Source: Chloranthus sessilifolius
Lineage: Eukaryota; Streptophyta; Magnoliopsida; Chloranthales; Chloranthaceae
Reading direction: 5' to 3'
DNA length: 64,000 bases
NCBI GenBank assembly: GCA_021018995.1
Contig: CM037590.1
Location: 46,254,287 to 46,318,286, forward strand
The notes below the pieces were generated by a model that saw only the letters and a program-made list of their open reading frames with translations, was not told where the DNA came from and did no database searches. Shown here piece by piece: positions 1 through 11,435 of this stretch. A program made the position numbers and the translations under genes. Positions within the stretch are counted from its first letter, which is position 1; each line of letters opens with the position of its first letter.

Positions 1-2
1 TC

Positions 3-678
3 ACGACGGTTTACTATTTGACGCTTCATCTTGAATGGTGGCAATGTCACAACTCCATCCTCACTAGACTCTTATACATGATGGAGACACTTAATGGCCA
101 TCCAGACATTGCATATGAACACTTTCATATGCGCATACCTGCATTTAGGAGTTTATGCAATGGCCTGAGGTCGAGGGCTCTCCTACAAGATACACAGAAG
201 ATGATGGTCGAGGAGGTCGTGGTAATTTTCCTTTACATGGTAGCTCAAAATCAAAAGAATCCAGTCGTACAAGATAGATTCCAACGTTCAGAGTTAATCA
301 TTAGCCTCTCCTTTAATAGTGCACTTGACGTTATTTTGGATCTCCATCCCGAGTTTGTGAAGCAAGGTGCAAGCGCCACACCCCTTGAGCTCTTGAATAG
401 ACCTTGGGTGTATCCTTGGTTTAAGGATGTTATAAGAACCATCGATGGTACAAATGTAGATGTTACGGTTCCGAAGAGAGACTCGCAACGATATCGAAAT
501 CAAAAGCAAACAACATCACAAAATGTTATGTGTTCTGTGAGCTTCGATATGCTCTTCCAATATGTACTCCCCAGATGGGAGGGCTCTAGTCTTGACTCAA
601 AAATTCACGCTAGTGCGTTGTCAAGGCCCCTTAATAGGCTTCGTGTGCCACAAGGCAAATACTACCTTGTTGATGGGG
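3..678 (+). pseudogene. PIF/Harbinger transposase, N-terminal and central part (DDE_Tnp_4, ALP1-like)
   Basis: The frame is open to the window edge, so the start lies upstream. It shows the order typical of plant PIF transposases and ALP1-like proteins: a helical segment near FRSLCNGLRSRALL, then EEVVVIFLYMVAQNQ, then VVQDRFQRS. Next come the first catalytic aspartate in TIDGTNVDV, the segment RYRNQKQTTSQNVMCSVSFD, WEGSSLDSKI, and the second aspartate in GKYYLVDG. Similarity stops exactly where a nested LTR element begins at 679, behind the target sequence TGGGG. The rest of the catalytic domain resumes at 4415. The enzyme would cut and paste DNA in the nucleus. Family assignment is secure; this copy is inactive. 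Confidence 0.88.
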
Positions 679-1966
679 TGACGGGGAATTTAGGTTTGCC
701 TGTCTGGATCATAGCCGAATCAAGCGAAAGAAATCTACAAGGAAAAAGTGGACCAATACATGGGCTTTCAAACGGTCTGTAGCGAAAATTTCTTCGCTAA
801 ACGACGAACGTTCATGGACACTTGAACGAACGTCCGTGGACTCTGGCAGATGTTTGTGACCACATGACGGACATTTGTGAAAATATAAGTGCTTACTATT
901 TTTGTGAACACCGTAGACGACGGACGTCCGTGGACACTGGATGGACATCCGTGAGATACGCCCGAGATTTGACGGAATAACGAATTTTGTGGCAAAAATC
1001 TGGCATTTTAAAATTTATTTGTTTTAGGACTCTTCCATTTAGAGTTTTATGTTTTTAGGATTTTCTTAGCCTATATAAAGGCTTGTAAAGACATTATTAG
1101 ATGATGATTGATTAAATGAAAAGAGAGCTAGCTTTTGTGCAAACCCTAAAAGACTTGCGATGAGTTTTCAACCGAGGGAGTGATTCCTTCAAACTTGAGG
1201 AGTGGATCTTCACTTCTAGTATGACTTGGTGCAAAGCCGACGTACAACCTAGGTGTGAGGCTTCAAAATCGTTGGTGTGAAGCCGACAAGCCTCTTTGAA
1301 GCGAATCCGGAGATCTCCTATCTTATTCTTTTTTATTTTGTTTTAATACCCTAATCAACCCTTCCATGCGGGATTTACGTTCTTTTAGGTTAGCATAATA
1401 TCTTCACTTGTTTGATATAATTCCTAAACCCCAAATCTAAAAATTTTGAATCTTTTGATTTATCCCTTTTGATTCATTTAATCCCTTGACCCTCGTTTTC
1501 CCAAACCTTTGAGGAGTCAAGAGACGACACTATAAATGTCGTTTGATGCCCTAAACTAGATCGAAATTTGAATCCTTCATCGGATCCGTTTTTCTAAATC
1601 GGGAAACTTAATGCATGCAAAACACTACATGGAATTAATTTAATTGTTTTAATTAAAATTATTTGAGTTATTTATGTGTTTGGGATACTTTCGAATATTT
1701 TATTAATCAATTTAATCTATGGTTAATCCATATTTTATTAATTTAATTGTTTTAATCAATTTAATCATTTTATTTCAGTCGCATTCATTAGTGTGCACAT
1801 TTAGTGTTTGACAAAATGTCATTAATCATTTTGGTCCACATGTATATGTCATTTCGATGTCGTTTGATTTTATGTCATTTGTGTCTTCATTTACATGTTC
1901 ATCTTGTGTTTGTTAAAATTCTTCAATTATAGTATTGTGTCTGAGTTGTGTATTTGTCAGACATCA
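679..1966 (+). repeat. 5' LTR of the gag-only element (3' limit approximate)
   Basis: It starts TGACGGGG at the target duplication. Positions 800-960 hold repeats of an ACGGACGTCCGT-like palindrome. These are followed by a TATATAAAGG box near 1073 and a leader shared with the elements at 9166 and 28594 (GAGGGAGTGATTCCTTCAAA and so on). The end near CATCA at 1966 is inferred from the relative at 28594, so treat it as approximate. Confidence 0.65.
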
Positions 1967-3774
1967 TGTATGAGTCACTTACACGTCACCGTGAATGCCT
2001 TACCCGTCATGAGAGGGTACTAGCCGAACAAGGAAACCGCTACACTCCAACTTCTTGGCAAAATCCCAAAAGTCGTGATGAGACTAGAGTTAGGGGATAC
2101 TCCCATCATTGTGAGCCTGAATATTGATAGAAAGTTTCTAAGATCTATTCAAAATGAAGTCTCAGCTTTTGAGGGTATGACGAACCTTAAATCCTTCATA
2201 GAATGGTTGTCTAGCATAGAGGAGTATTTTGCCTCGTATGATATGTTGGATGAGTGTAAGGTTGAGTTAACCAAAACAAGGTTGGTGCGCTATGCAAAAA
2301 AATATTGGGATGGCGTGGAGTTTCGACGCAGGTCACTTCGAAGTAATCCCATCACACGATGGGACGACATGAAGGAAAGACTTATCGATAAGTAGGTTCA
2401 TTTCACGCACTACCACCCTCTACAGTGTTTGGAACCTAAGGTGGATAAGTATCATAAATACACCCAACCTGAGTCAAGGAGCACCCACCCTAAAGAGAGC
2501 TATAATTTCTGGGTTCCACCATCGAAACCTGTGATTACTCTTCCGAATCCCCAAATTGCTAAAGCAAGAGGAGTAAGTGTTGAGAACCCTAAACCTTGCA
2601 GTCGTAACAAGTTCTACAAGTGCCAAGGACTTGGACACTTTGCATACCAATGCCCCACAAAATCTCCCACTCCGAATTTATTGACTAAAAGAGAGAGTCT
2701 TAAAGAGCCAGAGAAGAGGGAAGTGGAAGAAGTTTATGACCCTAGTACCTTGTTGAGTGAAGAGGAAATAGACGACACTTACGAAAGTCTGGTTTGTTTC
2801 CTTTGTAAGTAGTGATGTTGAGTCGCCTACATGTGAGCTAACCGAGTCACCCACACACGATTTGACCGAGTCACGAACGCACAATTTATCGGTGTCTGTA
2901 GAGTTAGTTGTGCACGAGTCCTTGTTGTTGGTAGAGTCGAGTGCACTTGAGTCTTTGAAGTTGGTCAAACCGAGTACACATGCACCAATCGAACCACTTG
3001 TCGATGAGTCATTGGTATCCGTAGAGTTAGGTGCACAAGATTTATTGGTGCTCATTGAGTCAAATAAATGTGAGAGTCCATCGAACTAGGTACACAAGAA
3101 CCATTAGTGTCAATTGAGTCGAGTACCTTAAAAGTCTTTGATTTTGGTTGATGGTGTGTCCATACCGCATGGGTCGTTATAGTCGGTAGGAATGTGTCAG
3201 CATGGGATTAACAATAAGATTTTGTTGAATGATGAAAATATGCAGAATGCCACTAATACATCAAATTTGTTTAATGAATTTAATTATGACAATGTTGTGT
3301 TGATTTATGTTAGTCCCGAGCATGTGAAAGTTTTCTCGACCTTGAAAAATGATCATGATGGGAGTCTAGAATTTCCTTTAGACAAGGGCAACCCTCCGAT
3401 AGTTACGGTGGAAGATCTTAAGCCTATTTCCAGCCATGCCACAATGTCTTTGGACCCATTCCTTGCTACCCGACCAAACGAGCCAAACCCTTTTAACCAG
3501 TTCATAACTCGTACCCTACCTAAGCCATATGAGAAAAGGTTGAATGAGGTTCTAGAATATCCAAATTTCATTACCAATGGGGGTAAACATCATGAGTATC
3601 TCACAGCGTGGAAAGGTAAGCCAAGAGTTGAGCTTTCGAAGTATGACATTTGTGGGTTTCGCAACTCATCGAAGATGAGTTTTTCCCACCCAGGGAGTAT
3701 TGATGGGGATATCTCACAAAATAAAGCAGATGAATAAAGAAAAAACAGAAAAAGAAGCAACGTCGTCAGCAGAG

Positions 3775-4409
3775 GACGGACGTCCGTGACCCATTAACGA
3801 ACATTCGTGACCCATTGACGGATGTTCGTGACCCATTGACGGGCATCCGTGGAAAGAGCAACTCACTGGTTTAGTGCACAGCGTAGGCGATGGAGGTTCG
3901 TGACCCAAGGACTAACATCAGTGAGATACGTCCAGGTTTTGACGGAATAACAGATTTTGTGGCGGAAACTTGTCATTTTGAGTTTTATTTGTTTTAGGAC
4001 TCTTCTATTTCGAGTTTTATGTTTGTTTAGGGTTTTCTTAGCCTATATAAAGGCTTGTAAAGACAATATTAAATGAATTGATTGAATAAAACAATAGGAG
4101 CTTGCTTTTGTGCAAACCCTAGAAGACTTACGATGAGTTTTCAACCGAGGGAGTGATTCGTTCAACTTGGGGAGTGGATCTTCACTTCTCGTACGACTTG
4201 GTGTAAAGCCGGCGTACAACCTAGGTGTGAGGCCTCGGAATCGTTGGTGTGAAGCAGACAAGCCTCTCTAGAGCGAATTCAGAGATCTCCTATTTTATTC
4301 TTCTCTTTTTATTTTGTTTTAATCAAAGGTTGAAGAACCCTAATCAACCCTTCTGCGCTAGATTTACGTTTTTTTAATGGTTAGGGTGCGGTGCTCCCTT
4401 CCAGCGTCA
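3775..4409 (+). repeat. 3' LTR of the gag-only element (5' limit approximate)
   Basis: It matches the 5' LTR from the palindrome array onward (GTGAGATACGTCCAGGTTTTGACGG and onward) and ends GCGTCA at the target duplication. The array at 3775-3930 has about six degenerate ACGGACGTCCGTGACCC units, several in a regular tandem. A TATATAAAGG box lies near 4053. Confidence 0.7.
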
Positions 4410-4414
4410 TGGGG

Positions 4415-4830
4415 GTTATTCCAACATGGGAGGGTTCTAGCTCCTTACCGTGGAGTATGATACCATCTTCAAGAGTTTAATAGCTTGAATCCCCTATCAC
4501 GAGCTCTTTAACAAGCGGCATGCCTCCTTGCACAACGTGGTGGAACGCATTTTCCAGGTACTTAAACAACGGTTCTTAATACTCAAAAACCCAACAAAAT
4601 TCCCCATTAAAACACAAGTGAGGATAGTAACTGCATGTTGTATACTCCATAATTATATAAGGATGTATGATGAAGACGATCCATTCTTTGGGGAATGGCC
4701 TGAGGAACGCGTAGCAGAACCCTCAGATGATTCAATTGAGGAACCAGACTCCAACGTTCCCTGCACACAAACTCTAGCGAATCGTGAATGGATGGCTGCA
4801 TTTCGCGAAAATATTGCCAACACAATGTAA
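4415..4830 (+). pseudogene. PIF/Harbinger transposase, C-terminal part
   Basis: Read in frame from the end of the nested LTR element, the sequence continues the transposase with GYSNMGGF and then ELFNKRHASLHNVVERIF, VLKQRFLILKN and CCILHNYIR. The glutamate in NVVERIF is the third catalytic residue. An acidic segment and the C-terminal NREWMAAFRENIANTM follow, as in ALP1-like proteins. Two stop codons lie between GGF and ELFNKRH, so the gene had decayed apart from the insertion. The stretch from 4528 to 4830 is open. A good splice-donor match (GTAAGT) overlaps the stop codon, so the ancestral gene may have spliced onward. Confidence 0.87.
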
Positions 4831-4933
4831 GTGACACAATCACGTTGACATAATAGGCTCTATGCATATCATGTTGTCGCTTAATATAATAATAATATGT
4901 TAACTGAAATTTTAGTAAATGTTCTCAGATGTA

Positions 4934-5255
4934 ATGGGTAAATACTACGTCGCTTTCATTAGTAGGAGACCTGGTATTTATCGAACATGGGAGGATTGCT
5001 CGCGAGAAGTCACAGGATCCTTTTGCCTATCATAGGTCGTTCAGAACAAGTGAGGAAGCGGTCAACATGTTTCAAATGTTTATAAACACCCCCTCAGATA
5101 ATCGTCCTATCAACCAATGCCACCATATTCGAGGAGACTTTATTGCAATATACCATTCACCTATTTTTCCTCAAATCCCAATCATGTCACATGACGACCC
5201 CCCCCCCCCACCCCAATTTTCCCCAAGAATCGGTCAATCCTCGAGTAGTATGTAG
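4934..5255 (+). pseudogene. Viroplasmin / RNase H1 N-terminal-like domain ORF inside the Harbinger element
   Basis: From an ATG at 4934 the frame reads MGKYYVAFISRRPGIYRTWE, followed by DCSREVTG. This matches the small fold shared by caulimovirus P6 (viroplasmin) and the hybrid-binding domain of RNase H1: KYYV, RxPGIY, W and C, then a glycine. The domain continues one frame over with FAYHRSFRTSEEAVNMF, matching the domain's F..F.T.EEA end, so there is one apparent frameshift near 5020. A Pro-rich tail follows to the stop at 5255. A splice acceptor (TTCTCAG) sits just before the ATG. In known proteins the fold binds RNA-DNA hybrids or protein partners. Its role in a transposon of this kind is not known to me. 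The domain call is firm; the gene model is not. Confidence 0.72.
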
Positions 5256-5478
5256 AAATCAGGTCAAGAGTGTGTATGTACAATGTGTGTAATTTGTTTA
5301 CGCGAAATGTTATTCTCTTTATTGCAGCTCTTTTGTTTGTATATATGTTTTAAAGGATGTAATGAAACTACCATTCGAATGTTAAATGAGATGCTTGAAG
5401 ATTGATATAATTGTTATAGTCTATTATAACTTTAATTTTTTAACAACATAACAGCAATGTCCTCAATTATTGGCAGCC

Positions 5479-5982
5479 ATGTCGGGAACTCCTGGCTCAG
5501 CGCAATCACGCACAAGGTCATTAGCCTCGCGGCCTGCCCCTCCAGTTAGGCAAATGATCGAAGTAATAGACCTAGATCCTTCATATCAGGGGCCACAACC
5601 GCTCCGACTCCCCCAACACCATCTAGTTGCACTTGTGCCTCTTGGGGTTCGTCTTCGAGTCCGAGCAGTACAAGTTCGAGGCCCTTCCCAAAACCCACTA
5701 GCCCGACCAACCTATCGTGCACCACCAGTGCGGCTCGTGCCTCGGATTATTCGACCACCGAGGGTCACAAATAACCCATTGCTTCTCAGTTCGGACTCAG
5801 AAGACGATACTTTCGACTGTACGATGGAGTCGGGGGATGAGCTGAACCCCGATAGGGATCCTTCCTTGCAGCATGTTCGCGATGATAGTTGGGACAACCA
5901 GACTAGTTCTCCCAGACATGCGATGACTATCTCGTACTCTTCCAAGGATGAGGATGGCGACGACGACGATGCTACCTCATAG
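5479..5982 (+). CDS. Unrecognised Arg/Pro-rich ORF with acidic tail in the Harbinger element
   Basis: An uninterrupted frame of 167 codons starts at the ATG after a CAG acceptor-like site. The N-terminal third is basic and proline-rich. The middle is rich in Arg, Val and Pro (LGVRLRVRAVQVRGP, VPRIIRPPRVT). The C-terminal half is acidic and Ser-rich (SSDSEDDTFD, then a DEDGDDDDATS end). I recognise no domain. It lies on the transposase strand and inside the element's right end, so it may be an element-encoded accessory protein or the 3' exons of the viroplasmin-like gene before it. Composition is GC-richer than the surroundings. A chance ORF is possible but less likely at this length and bias. 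Confidence 0.45.
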   Translation: MSGTPGSAQSRTRSLASRPAPPVRQMIEVIDLDPSYQGPQPLRLPQHHLVALVPLGVRLRVRAVQVRGPSQNPLARPTYRAPPVRLVPRIIRPPRVTNNPLLLSSDSEDDTFDCTMESGDELNPDRDPSLQHVRDDSWDNQTSSPRHAMTISYSSKDEDGDDDDATS

Positions 5983-6373
5983 TCATCTTCGGGGTCATAT
6001 GTGGCTGTTAGTAAGTTATATTTTACTTCGTATATTTGTAATTTGACTTTCCAATTAAGCAGATTTTGAATGTACTTGGCTAATGAACCTCGTAAATTGG
6101 GTTTAATGATATCCGCCCAGGCACTTTCAATGAGTGTCTAATATTTGTTTGCTACATATATATGACGTTTTTGGTATTGTAAGTATGTCTCGAGAAATTA
6201 TATTCAAAATTAAATCCGTCAAATAAGTTCAACATCACATGGATTGGTCGCTTGTAAAATTTTAGCCAAATCCAGGTACGACAAGTAGTCCGATGATTAA
6301 CATTCATACGACGGAAGCAAAACCACCGATTCAAACGATTCTGAGCTTTTCAGAGAAGAGCGTAAAAACAATT

Positions 6374-6499
6374 GAGAAATTAGCTTATCTGAGAAATTAG
6401 CTTATCTCGGAAAAGAAAGGAATCAGAGTCTGCTAAGAATTAGTAGGAATCTGAGTTGTCAGGATTCAGAGTGTTCCTGGGAAACACCTGAACGAGGCC
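6374..6499. repeat. Harbinger right subterminal region and terminus
   Basis: Two perfect tandem copies of GAGAAATTAGCTTATCT lie at 6374-6407. The region ends ACACCTGAACGAGGCC at 6499, followed by TAA. Such subterminal repeats are often transposase binding sites. Confidence 0.6.
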
Positions 6500-6505
6500 T
6501 AAGAT

Positions 6506-6712
6506 CTTTCATGGGCATTTCATCAAAAACTTGGTCGCAACTTTCATATCCCTATAACCAATATAAAATTCCATCAAGTCTCTTTCCAACAATAATGCTG
6601 AAACTTCATATTGCTGAACTAGAAATTCAAAAACATCAAGAGAAGTACGCTTAAGAATGAAGCCAAATGCAGTTGTATGTTGAACAGCTTTGACAACTAA
6701 AAAAATTAGCAT
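6506..6712 (-). pseudogene. Coding-like fragment, possibly from a PPR protein gene
   Basis: On the minus strand an open stretch contains FGFILKRTSLDVF and later YRDMKVA. One frame over it ends VFDEMPMKD, which is the typical end of a pentatricopeptide repeat. The fragment abuts the Harbinger target site, as if the transposon had landed in it. It is short and needs a frame change, so I infer a decayed PPR gene with low confidence. An unrelated coding fragment is the alternative. Confidence 0.28.
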
Positions 6713-6989
6713 TTACAGTTAGCAACTGATGGAAAAAACTTTCAGCAATTTCCAGGACGCATTTTAAAAAAAAGTAAAGAGAAGATGCTCCAACATGCAT
6801 CTTCCATTCACAACTTGAGCAGCTGAAACTGCAACAACAACGACAGAAGCAAGAGAATCCCCACAAATGTTGATATAGATACCGCTGAAAAGTTGAAGGA
6901 ATACTGAAAACAATATGGATGTGGATGCAACAATATAAAAAAAAATGGTGAAAGAAAGAGGAACGTGATGAAAATAAGAAAAAGATCAA

Positions 6990-8727
6990 CTAGGCGACAC
7001 TACATTTTTCGATTTCTGATGCACAAAGATTTGAAAAAGTGGCAATGCGCAGAGCATACATGAGACTAAACTTTGACAAAAATACTAAAAAACCACGAGA
7101 TCTACTCGCTTTTGTAACAACTTGAAATCTAAAATACTAAAACAAACTAAATAGATATTCCCTGATTAGGGTTTATTAAAGAAAGAAATGAGGAAGAAGA
7201 GAGGAAGAGAGAGAGAAGAAACATAAAGAGCTTTAAAGACTACATTTTTACTAACAGGTTAAATGGGTTACTAACAAGTTAAATGGGGGTAAGGATGACA
7301 AAGATCTTAATAGCTGACCACCACCCACAGTCTCCATTGGAAACAGAACTGAACTATTGTACAAAGGCAATGTCTATGGGATCTAACACATCACATATAG
7401 TGTTGTAAAATAAAAAAATAAATATACAAGAGATCCTCTCTCTCTCTCTCTTGCGGGCGCGCGCTCACCTCCACCAGGATCCACTGCTCTGCTCACTGGC
7501 GACTAGAGCCGCCTCCATGGACAACAACTCCACCACATAGCAGCAACACCTCCACCGCTCAACAGCTGATTCTTTGTCTATCTCCACTATATATCTTTTT
7601 TAATTTGTTTAACCATTAAATCCCTAAATCCTAATTTCCTAAACTTTTAATCTATAAAATCCTTAATTTCTCTAAATCCGAATTTTCCTAAATCCTAATT
7701 CCCTGATTTCCTTAAACCCTATATATATTAAAATTCTGGTTATGGTACTATATATACATTAATTCTTATATCTGATACTTAAAATTACTCATGATTCCTT
7801 GGTACCATAATGTCAACCCAAAGGTCTTTTGTCTAACATACATAGTCACAAATTTCATTTTCGGCAATATTTCGGTAGGGGGTCATTTCGGAAAAAATTT
7901 GGGAATTACTATATCTATATATATATCTATATATATACATTTATTTTTTATAAAAATCTTCTGTATTATTTAAAAATTGCCATTTTTTTTTAATTTAGCC
8001 GAAATTAATAAAATTTCGGCGATTTTGGAGCAATCAGGGAAATTTCGCCGAAAGTTGAGTGCGACCCCTATTTTGGTGAATTTCGGAAAAAATTGCCACT
8101 ATGCAACATAAACTAAATAAAAAGTGATATACATTAGTGCACTATTTATATAATGGTAATTGGTAATAAATAAATAATTACTTCACACATTGCACTATTA
8201 CACCGTGTAATTCGTTCTGAATGATAAACGTTAGTGCTTTGCTCATTGATGTTGAGTGGTTTTTGTATTTTGTGATTTTTGGATAAACAAATAGTTTCTT
8301 GCTTGGCTTCTTTTGTATTTTGTAATGTTTGGAGAATTTTGTTTCTATTTTTTCTTCTACTTTAGGGGAAATAAAAAAATCATTAACATATATTGACTAT
8401 CGGGTGTCCACTCCTTCAAGAAAATCCTGCGTCCGCCAGTGTCTCATGCGATTTATTATTGTGACTATTGTAGTTTTGTGACCACTTGGGAATTCATGAA
8501 TCAAGTAAGAAATTGTTTATAACTATCTTGAACTTCCTCCACATTCATTCCATTGTGACTCCAGCAATGACCAACTTGGAGAACATGAAAAATATAAAGG
8601 GTCATAAAAGTTGATAAATACCTAATATGATGACTGGTTAAAAACATATTGGGATTAGAAGAAAATTATCAATCTCTTGGAAGAAATACTTGCTATTGTT
8701 CACAAGCCTTTGTCACAAATTTCATCT
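6990..8727. other. Non-coding stretch without a gene
   Basis: I see no supported gene. It holds a CT-run near 7437-7452, AAATCCCTAATT-like low-complexity sequence at 7610-7730, and a CGGCCG/TTTCGG palindromic island at 7855-8100. Confidence 0.6.
7855..8100. repeat. TTTCGG-type palindromic repeat island
   Basis: It has repeated words TTTCGG, CCGAAA and TTTCGCCGAAA in both orientations. It resembles the islands at 38047, 40474 and 42608 in build, but is more decayed. Confidence 0.4.
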
Positions 8728-9165
8728 TTAGGGCTGTTTGGATAAAAACACGAGAAATGTAGGAAAGTAAAATAATATTCCTATATTTTCCCATGGAAAC
8801 CTAAGCTGTAGGAAACCATGGGCTTCCTTTGTTTCCCTTTGTTTTTTATTGTTTGGATAACCACATTGCTAGCTGGGAAAACGCAAGATTAACCAAATCC
8901 TGTGTTTGGATACATATGCAGAAAATTATAGGAAAATAACATATCCTAACAAAAAAATAGTCATAATACCACAAAAGATACATCCAAACTAAAAAACAGC
9001 TGCAATATCATAAAAATGATTCACAAAAATGGCCAAAAAATTATATATGTATTAAGTTGTTTTTGCTCTTTACATATCTTAGTGAATTGCTTTAGCGGTT
9101 GACTTAGTGCTTTGTGAAGGTTAGGTTCTAGGTTCAAACCTTGTTAGGTGCAATAAATTGCTTAT

Positions 9166-9923
9166 TGACGGGGAATTCAGATCTGCATGTTTGGACCGTG
9201 ATCGAGCCAATCGAAGAACATCAGCAAGGAAGAAATGGACCCACAAATGGGTTTTCAAACGGCCCGTGAAGAAGAGGAAATCAGGTGTAACGACGAAAAA
9301 TCTGGAAAAGAGATCGAATGTCAACAACGATATTTTATGTATATGAAAAATTCGATCGAACGATTTTCAATTTCGATCGAACGATTTTCAATTTCGATCG
9401 AACGAAATTCAATTTCGATCAATCGATTTTCAATTTCGATCGATCGAAATCGCGCAGAAGAGTTTTTAGTTGTTTAAAACTTCTAATTTCAAACTTTAGC
9501 TTTAGGGGTTTATTTGTCTTTTATTTAATATTCGTTTTAGAGTTTTCTTTTATTGTAAGGCCCCTATATAAGGTCTTTAAACAATGTAATTAGAGAGTTG
9601 ATTATTGAATGAAAGAGAGTTGCTATTGTGTAAACTCTAGAGAGCTTGTGAAAAGTTTTTAATCGAGGGAGTGAATCCTTCAAACCTTGAAGAGTGAGCA
9701 ATCGTTTCTCGTGTGACTTGGTGCGAAGCCAACGTACAGCCATGGTGTGAAGCTTCGGAAAACCCGTTTGACGTGAAGCTGAAAAGCCTCTTTGGAGCGA
9801 ATCCGAAGATTTCTACCCTATTCTTCTTTTTATTTTTATTTTAATGAAAGATTTGAATACCCTAAAACCCCTTCCACGCGGGATTTTGCTACTTTAGGGT
9901 TAGCAAGCGATCGTCCTGCGTCA
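9166..9923 (+). repeat. 5' LTR of the short LTR element
   Basis: It starts TGACGGGG and ends GCGTCA. It contains about five tandem 21-bp units with TTTCGATCGAACGATTTTCAA near 9349-9455, a CTATATAAGG box near 9571, and the shared leader. Confidence 0.85.
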
Positions 9924-10762
9924 ATTTGGTATCAAAGCAGGTTGCCCATCATGAGTAAATAACAATTTATCGAAGCCTTGCACGAGTTGAATGGATTCAT
10001 GATGGCTAGATTGGGATCGTTTGTGGATCGGTGAAAGCTCCTTGATTTGTATTAGACGATCGATAAGATTAGACAAGCTTGGGAGGCAGTAAAAACTAGA
10101 TCGCAGAGTCTGAGGTATTTGAATTCAACACCTCGATATTGGCCAGCTTTATATGATTGAGCGTTTACTCTTGAGATTAGACGTGAGTTAACAAATACAC
10201 ATCAGATAGCGGAGGCACTAAACAGGAGTCTCGTTCAAGAATTTCTTGAAGATTTTCTCCTCAAACTACAAGAGGAAATCATAACGGTAAGACAGGAAGC
10301 TTTGAGATTTAAGCTTTCAAAACCCGTGTTCATTGACCTAAAGCCCATTCAAGAAATCAAGCCCGAACCCGTGGTTGCATCTGTATCGGTGGAAGATTCC
10401 GAACCTATAGTAAGTCAAAGTACTTCCATGCCTATGGAAGAACCACTGGCGCTCATTGTTCACTCAGATCCGGTTGTCCGCCTTGATCTTGTGCCGGAAC
10501 AACGTTTGATGGAAGAGTTCATACTAGTTGTTGAGACCGTAGCAGATCTCGAAATCGTCGAAGAGCCCACGATCGTTGAAGTCCAAGCATCCATGATCGG
10601 CCCTACCGAGTCCGCAATCATCGAAGCAAAGACATCTGTGATCGTCCCTCTTGAGTTCGAGACCATTCAAAAGTTCGAGATCCAGAGGGAACAAACATAC
10701 TTGATACCGCTTATCGATGTCGACCAAAGTTCGAGGTCGAACTTTTTCAAAGTCGAGGAGAT

Positions 10763-11435
10763 TGACAGGGAATTCATATCTGCATGTTTGGACCGTGATT
10801 GAGCCAATCGAAGAACATTAGCAAGGAAGAATGGACCCATAAATGGGCTTTCAAACGGCCCGTGAAGAAGAAGAAATCAGGCGTAACGACGAAAATTCTG
10901 GAAAAGAGATCGAATGTCAACGGCGATATTTTATGTATATGAAAATTTCGATCGAACGATTTTTTATTTCGATCAATTAATTTTCAATTTCGATCGATCG
11001 AAATCGCGTAGAAGAGTTTTTAGTTGTTTAAAACTTCTAATTTCAAACTTTAGCTTTGGGGGTTTATTTGTCTTTTAGTTAATATTCGTTTTAGGGTTTT
11101 CTTTTATTGTAAGACCCCTGTATAAGGTCTTTAAACAATGTAATTAGAGAGTTGATTATTAAATGAAAGAGAGTTGCTATTGTGTAAACCTTAGAGAGCT
11201 TGTGAAAAGTTTTCAATCGAGGGAGTGAATCCTTCAAACCTTGAGGAGTGAGCAATCGTTTCTCGTGCGACTTGGTGCGAAGTCGACGTCTGGTAAAGTG
11301 GTGTGAAGCTTCGGAAAGTGATTTCTACCTTATTCTTCTTTTTATTTTTATTTTAATGAAAGGTTTGAATACCCTAAAACCCCTTCCACACGGGATTTTG
11401 CTACTTTAGGGTTAGCAAGCGATCGTCCTGCGTCA
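10763..11435 (+). repeat. 3' LTR of the short LTR element
   Basis: It is the same LTR with fewer TTCGATCGAA-type units (near 10945-11010). It ends GCGTCA at the target duplication. Confidence 0.85.

Larger units (their letters stand above)
679..4409 (+). mobile_element. Gag-only (TR-GAG-like) Gypsy LTR element nested in the Harbinger transposase
   Basis: The element is bounded by a 5-bp target duplication, TGGGG (674-678 and 4410-4414), begins TGACGGGG and ends GCGTCA. Inside, a Gypsy-type gag segment lies near 2075-2395 (motifs WLSSIEEYFASYD and YAKKYWDGVEF). A CCHC knuckle (CQGLGHFAYQC) lies near 2620-2655, and a further ORF at 3192-3737 contains FPLDKGNPPIVTVEDLKPI. No protease, reverse transcriptase or integrase was found, so it resembles the non-autonomous TR-GAG class. 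It looks broken, with several breaks. The LTRs are clearly diverged from each other, so it is not recent. A relative with the same parts lies at 28594-32302. Confidence 0.85.
1..6499 (+). mobile_element. PIF/Harbinger DNA transposon, left end outside the window
   Basis: The element is recognised by its DDE transposase and its right end. The last bases read ACACCTGAACGAGGCC and are followed by TAA (6500-6502), which fits the 3-bp TTA/TAA target site and the GGCCT-type ends of this superfamily. Reading inward it holds a subterminal tandem repeat (6374-6407), an Arg/Pro-rich ORF (5479-5982), a viroplasmin-like domain (4934-5255) and a transposase split by a nested LTR element (679-4409). The left terminus and any Myb-like second protein would lie before position 1, so the total size is unknown. 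It is dead in cis, because the transposase is interrupted and has decayed. Confidence 0.82.
9166..11435 (+). mobile_element. Short non-autonomous Gypsy-like LTR element
   Basis: It has a 5-bp target duplication, CTTAT (9161-9165 and 11436-11440), LTRs starting TGACGGGG or TGACAGGG and ending CCTGCGTCA, and a primer-binding site TTGGTATCAAAGC at 9926. The interior is only about 840 bp. It has gag-like remains and an acidic Glu/Val-rich ORF near 10302-10760, with no pol. The LTR leader is shared with the gag-only elements at 679 and 28594, so it belongs to the same broad group. It looks broken, with several breaks. The LTRs differ noticeably, so it is of moderate age. Confidence 0.88.

Noticed and set aside
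6651-6989. Cys/Phe-rich minus-strand frame of 112 codons
   Set aside because: It is low complexity from A- and CAACAAC-rich DNA, with no domain and no support.
9924-9945. tRNA-Met-like sequence
   Set aside because: It is only the primer-binding site complementary to the 3' end of initiator tRNA-Met, not a tRNA gene. The same applies at 44878, 50875 and 60835.
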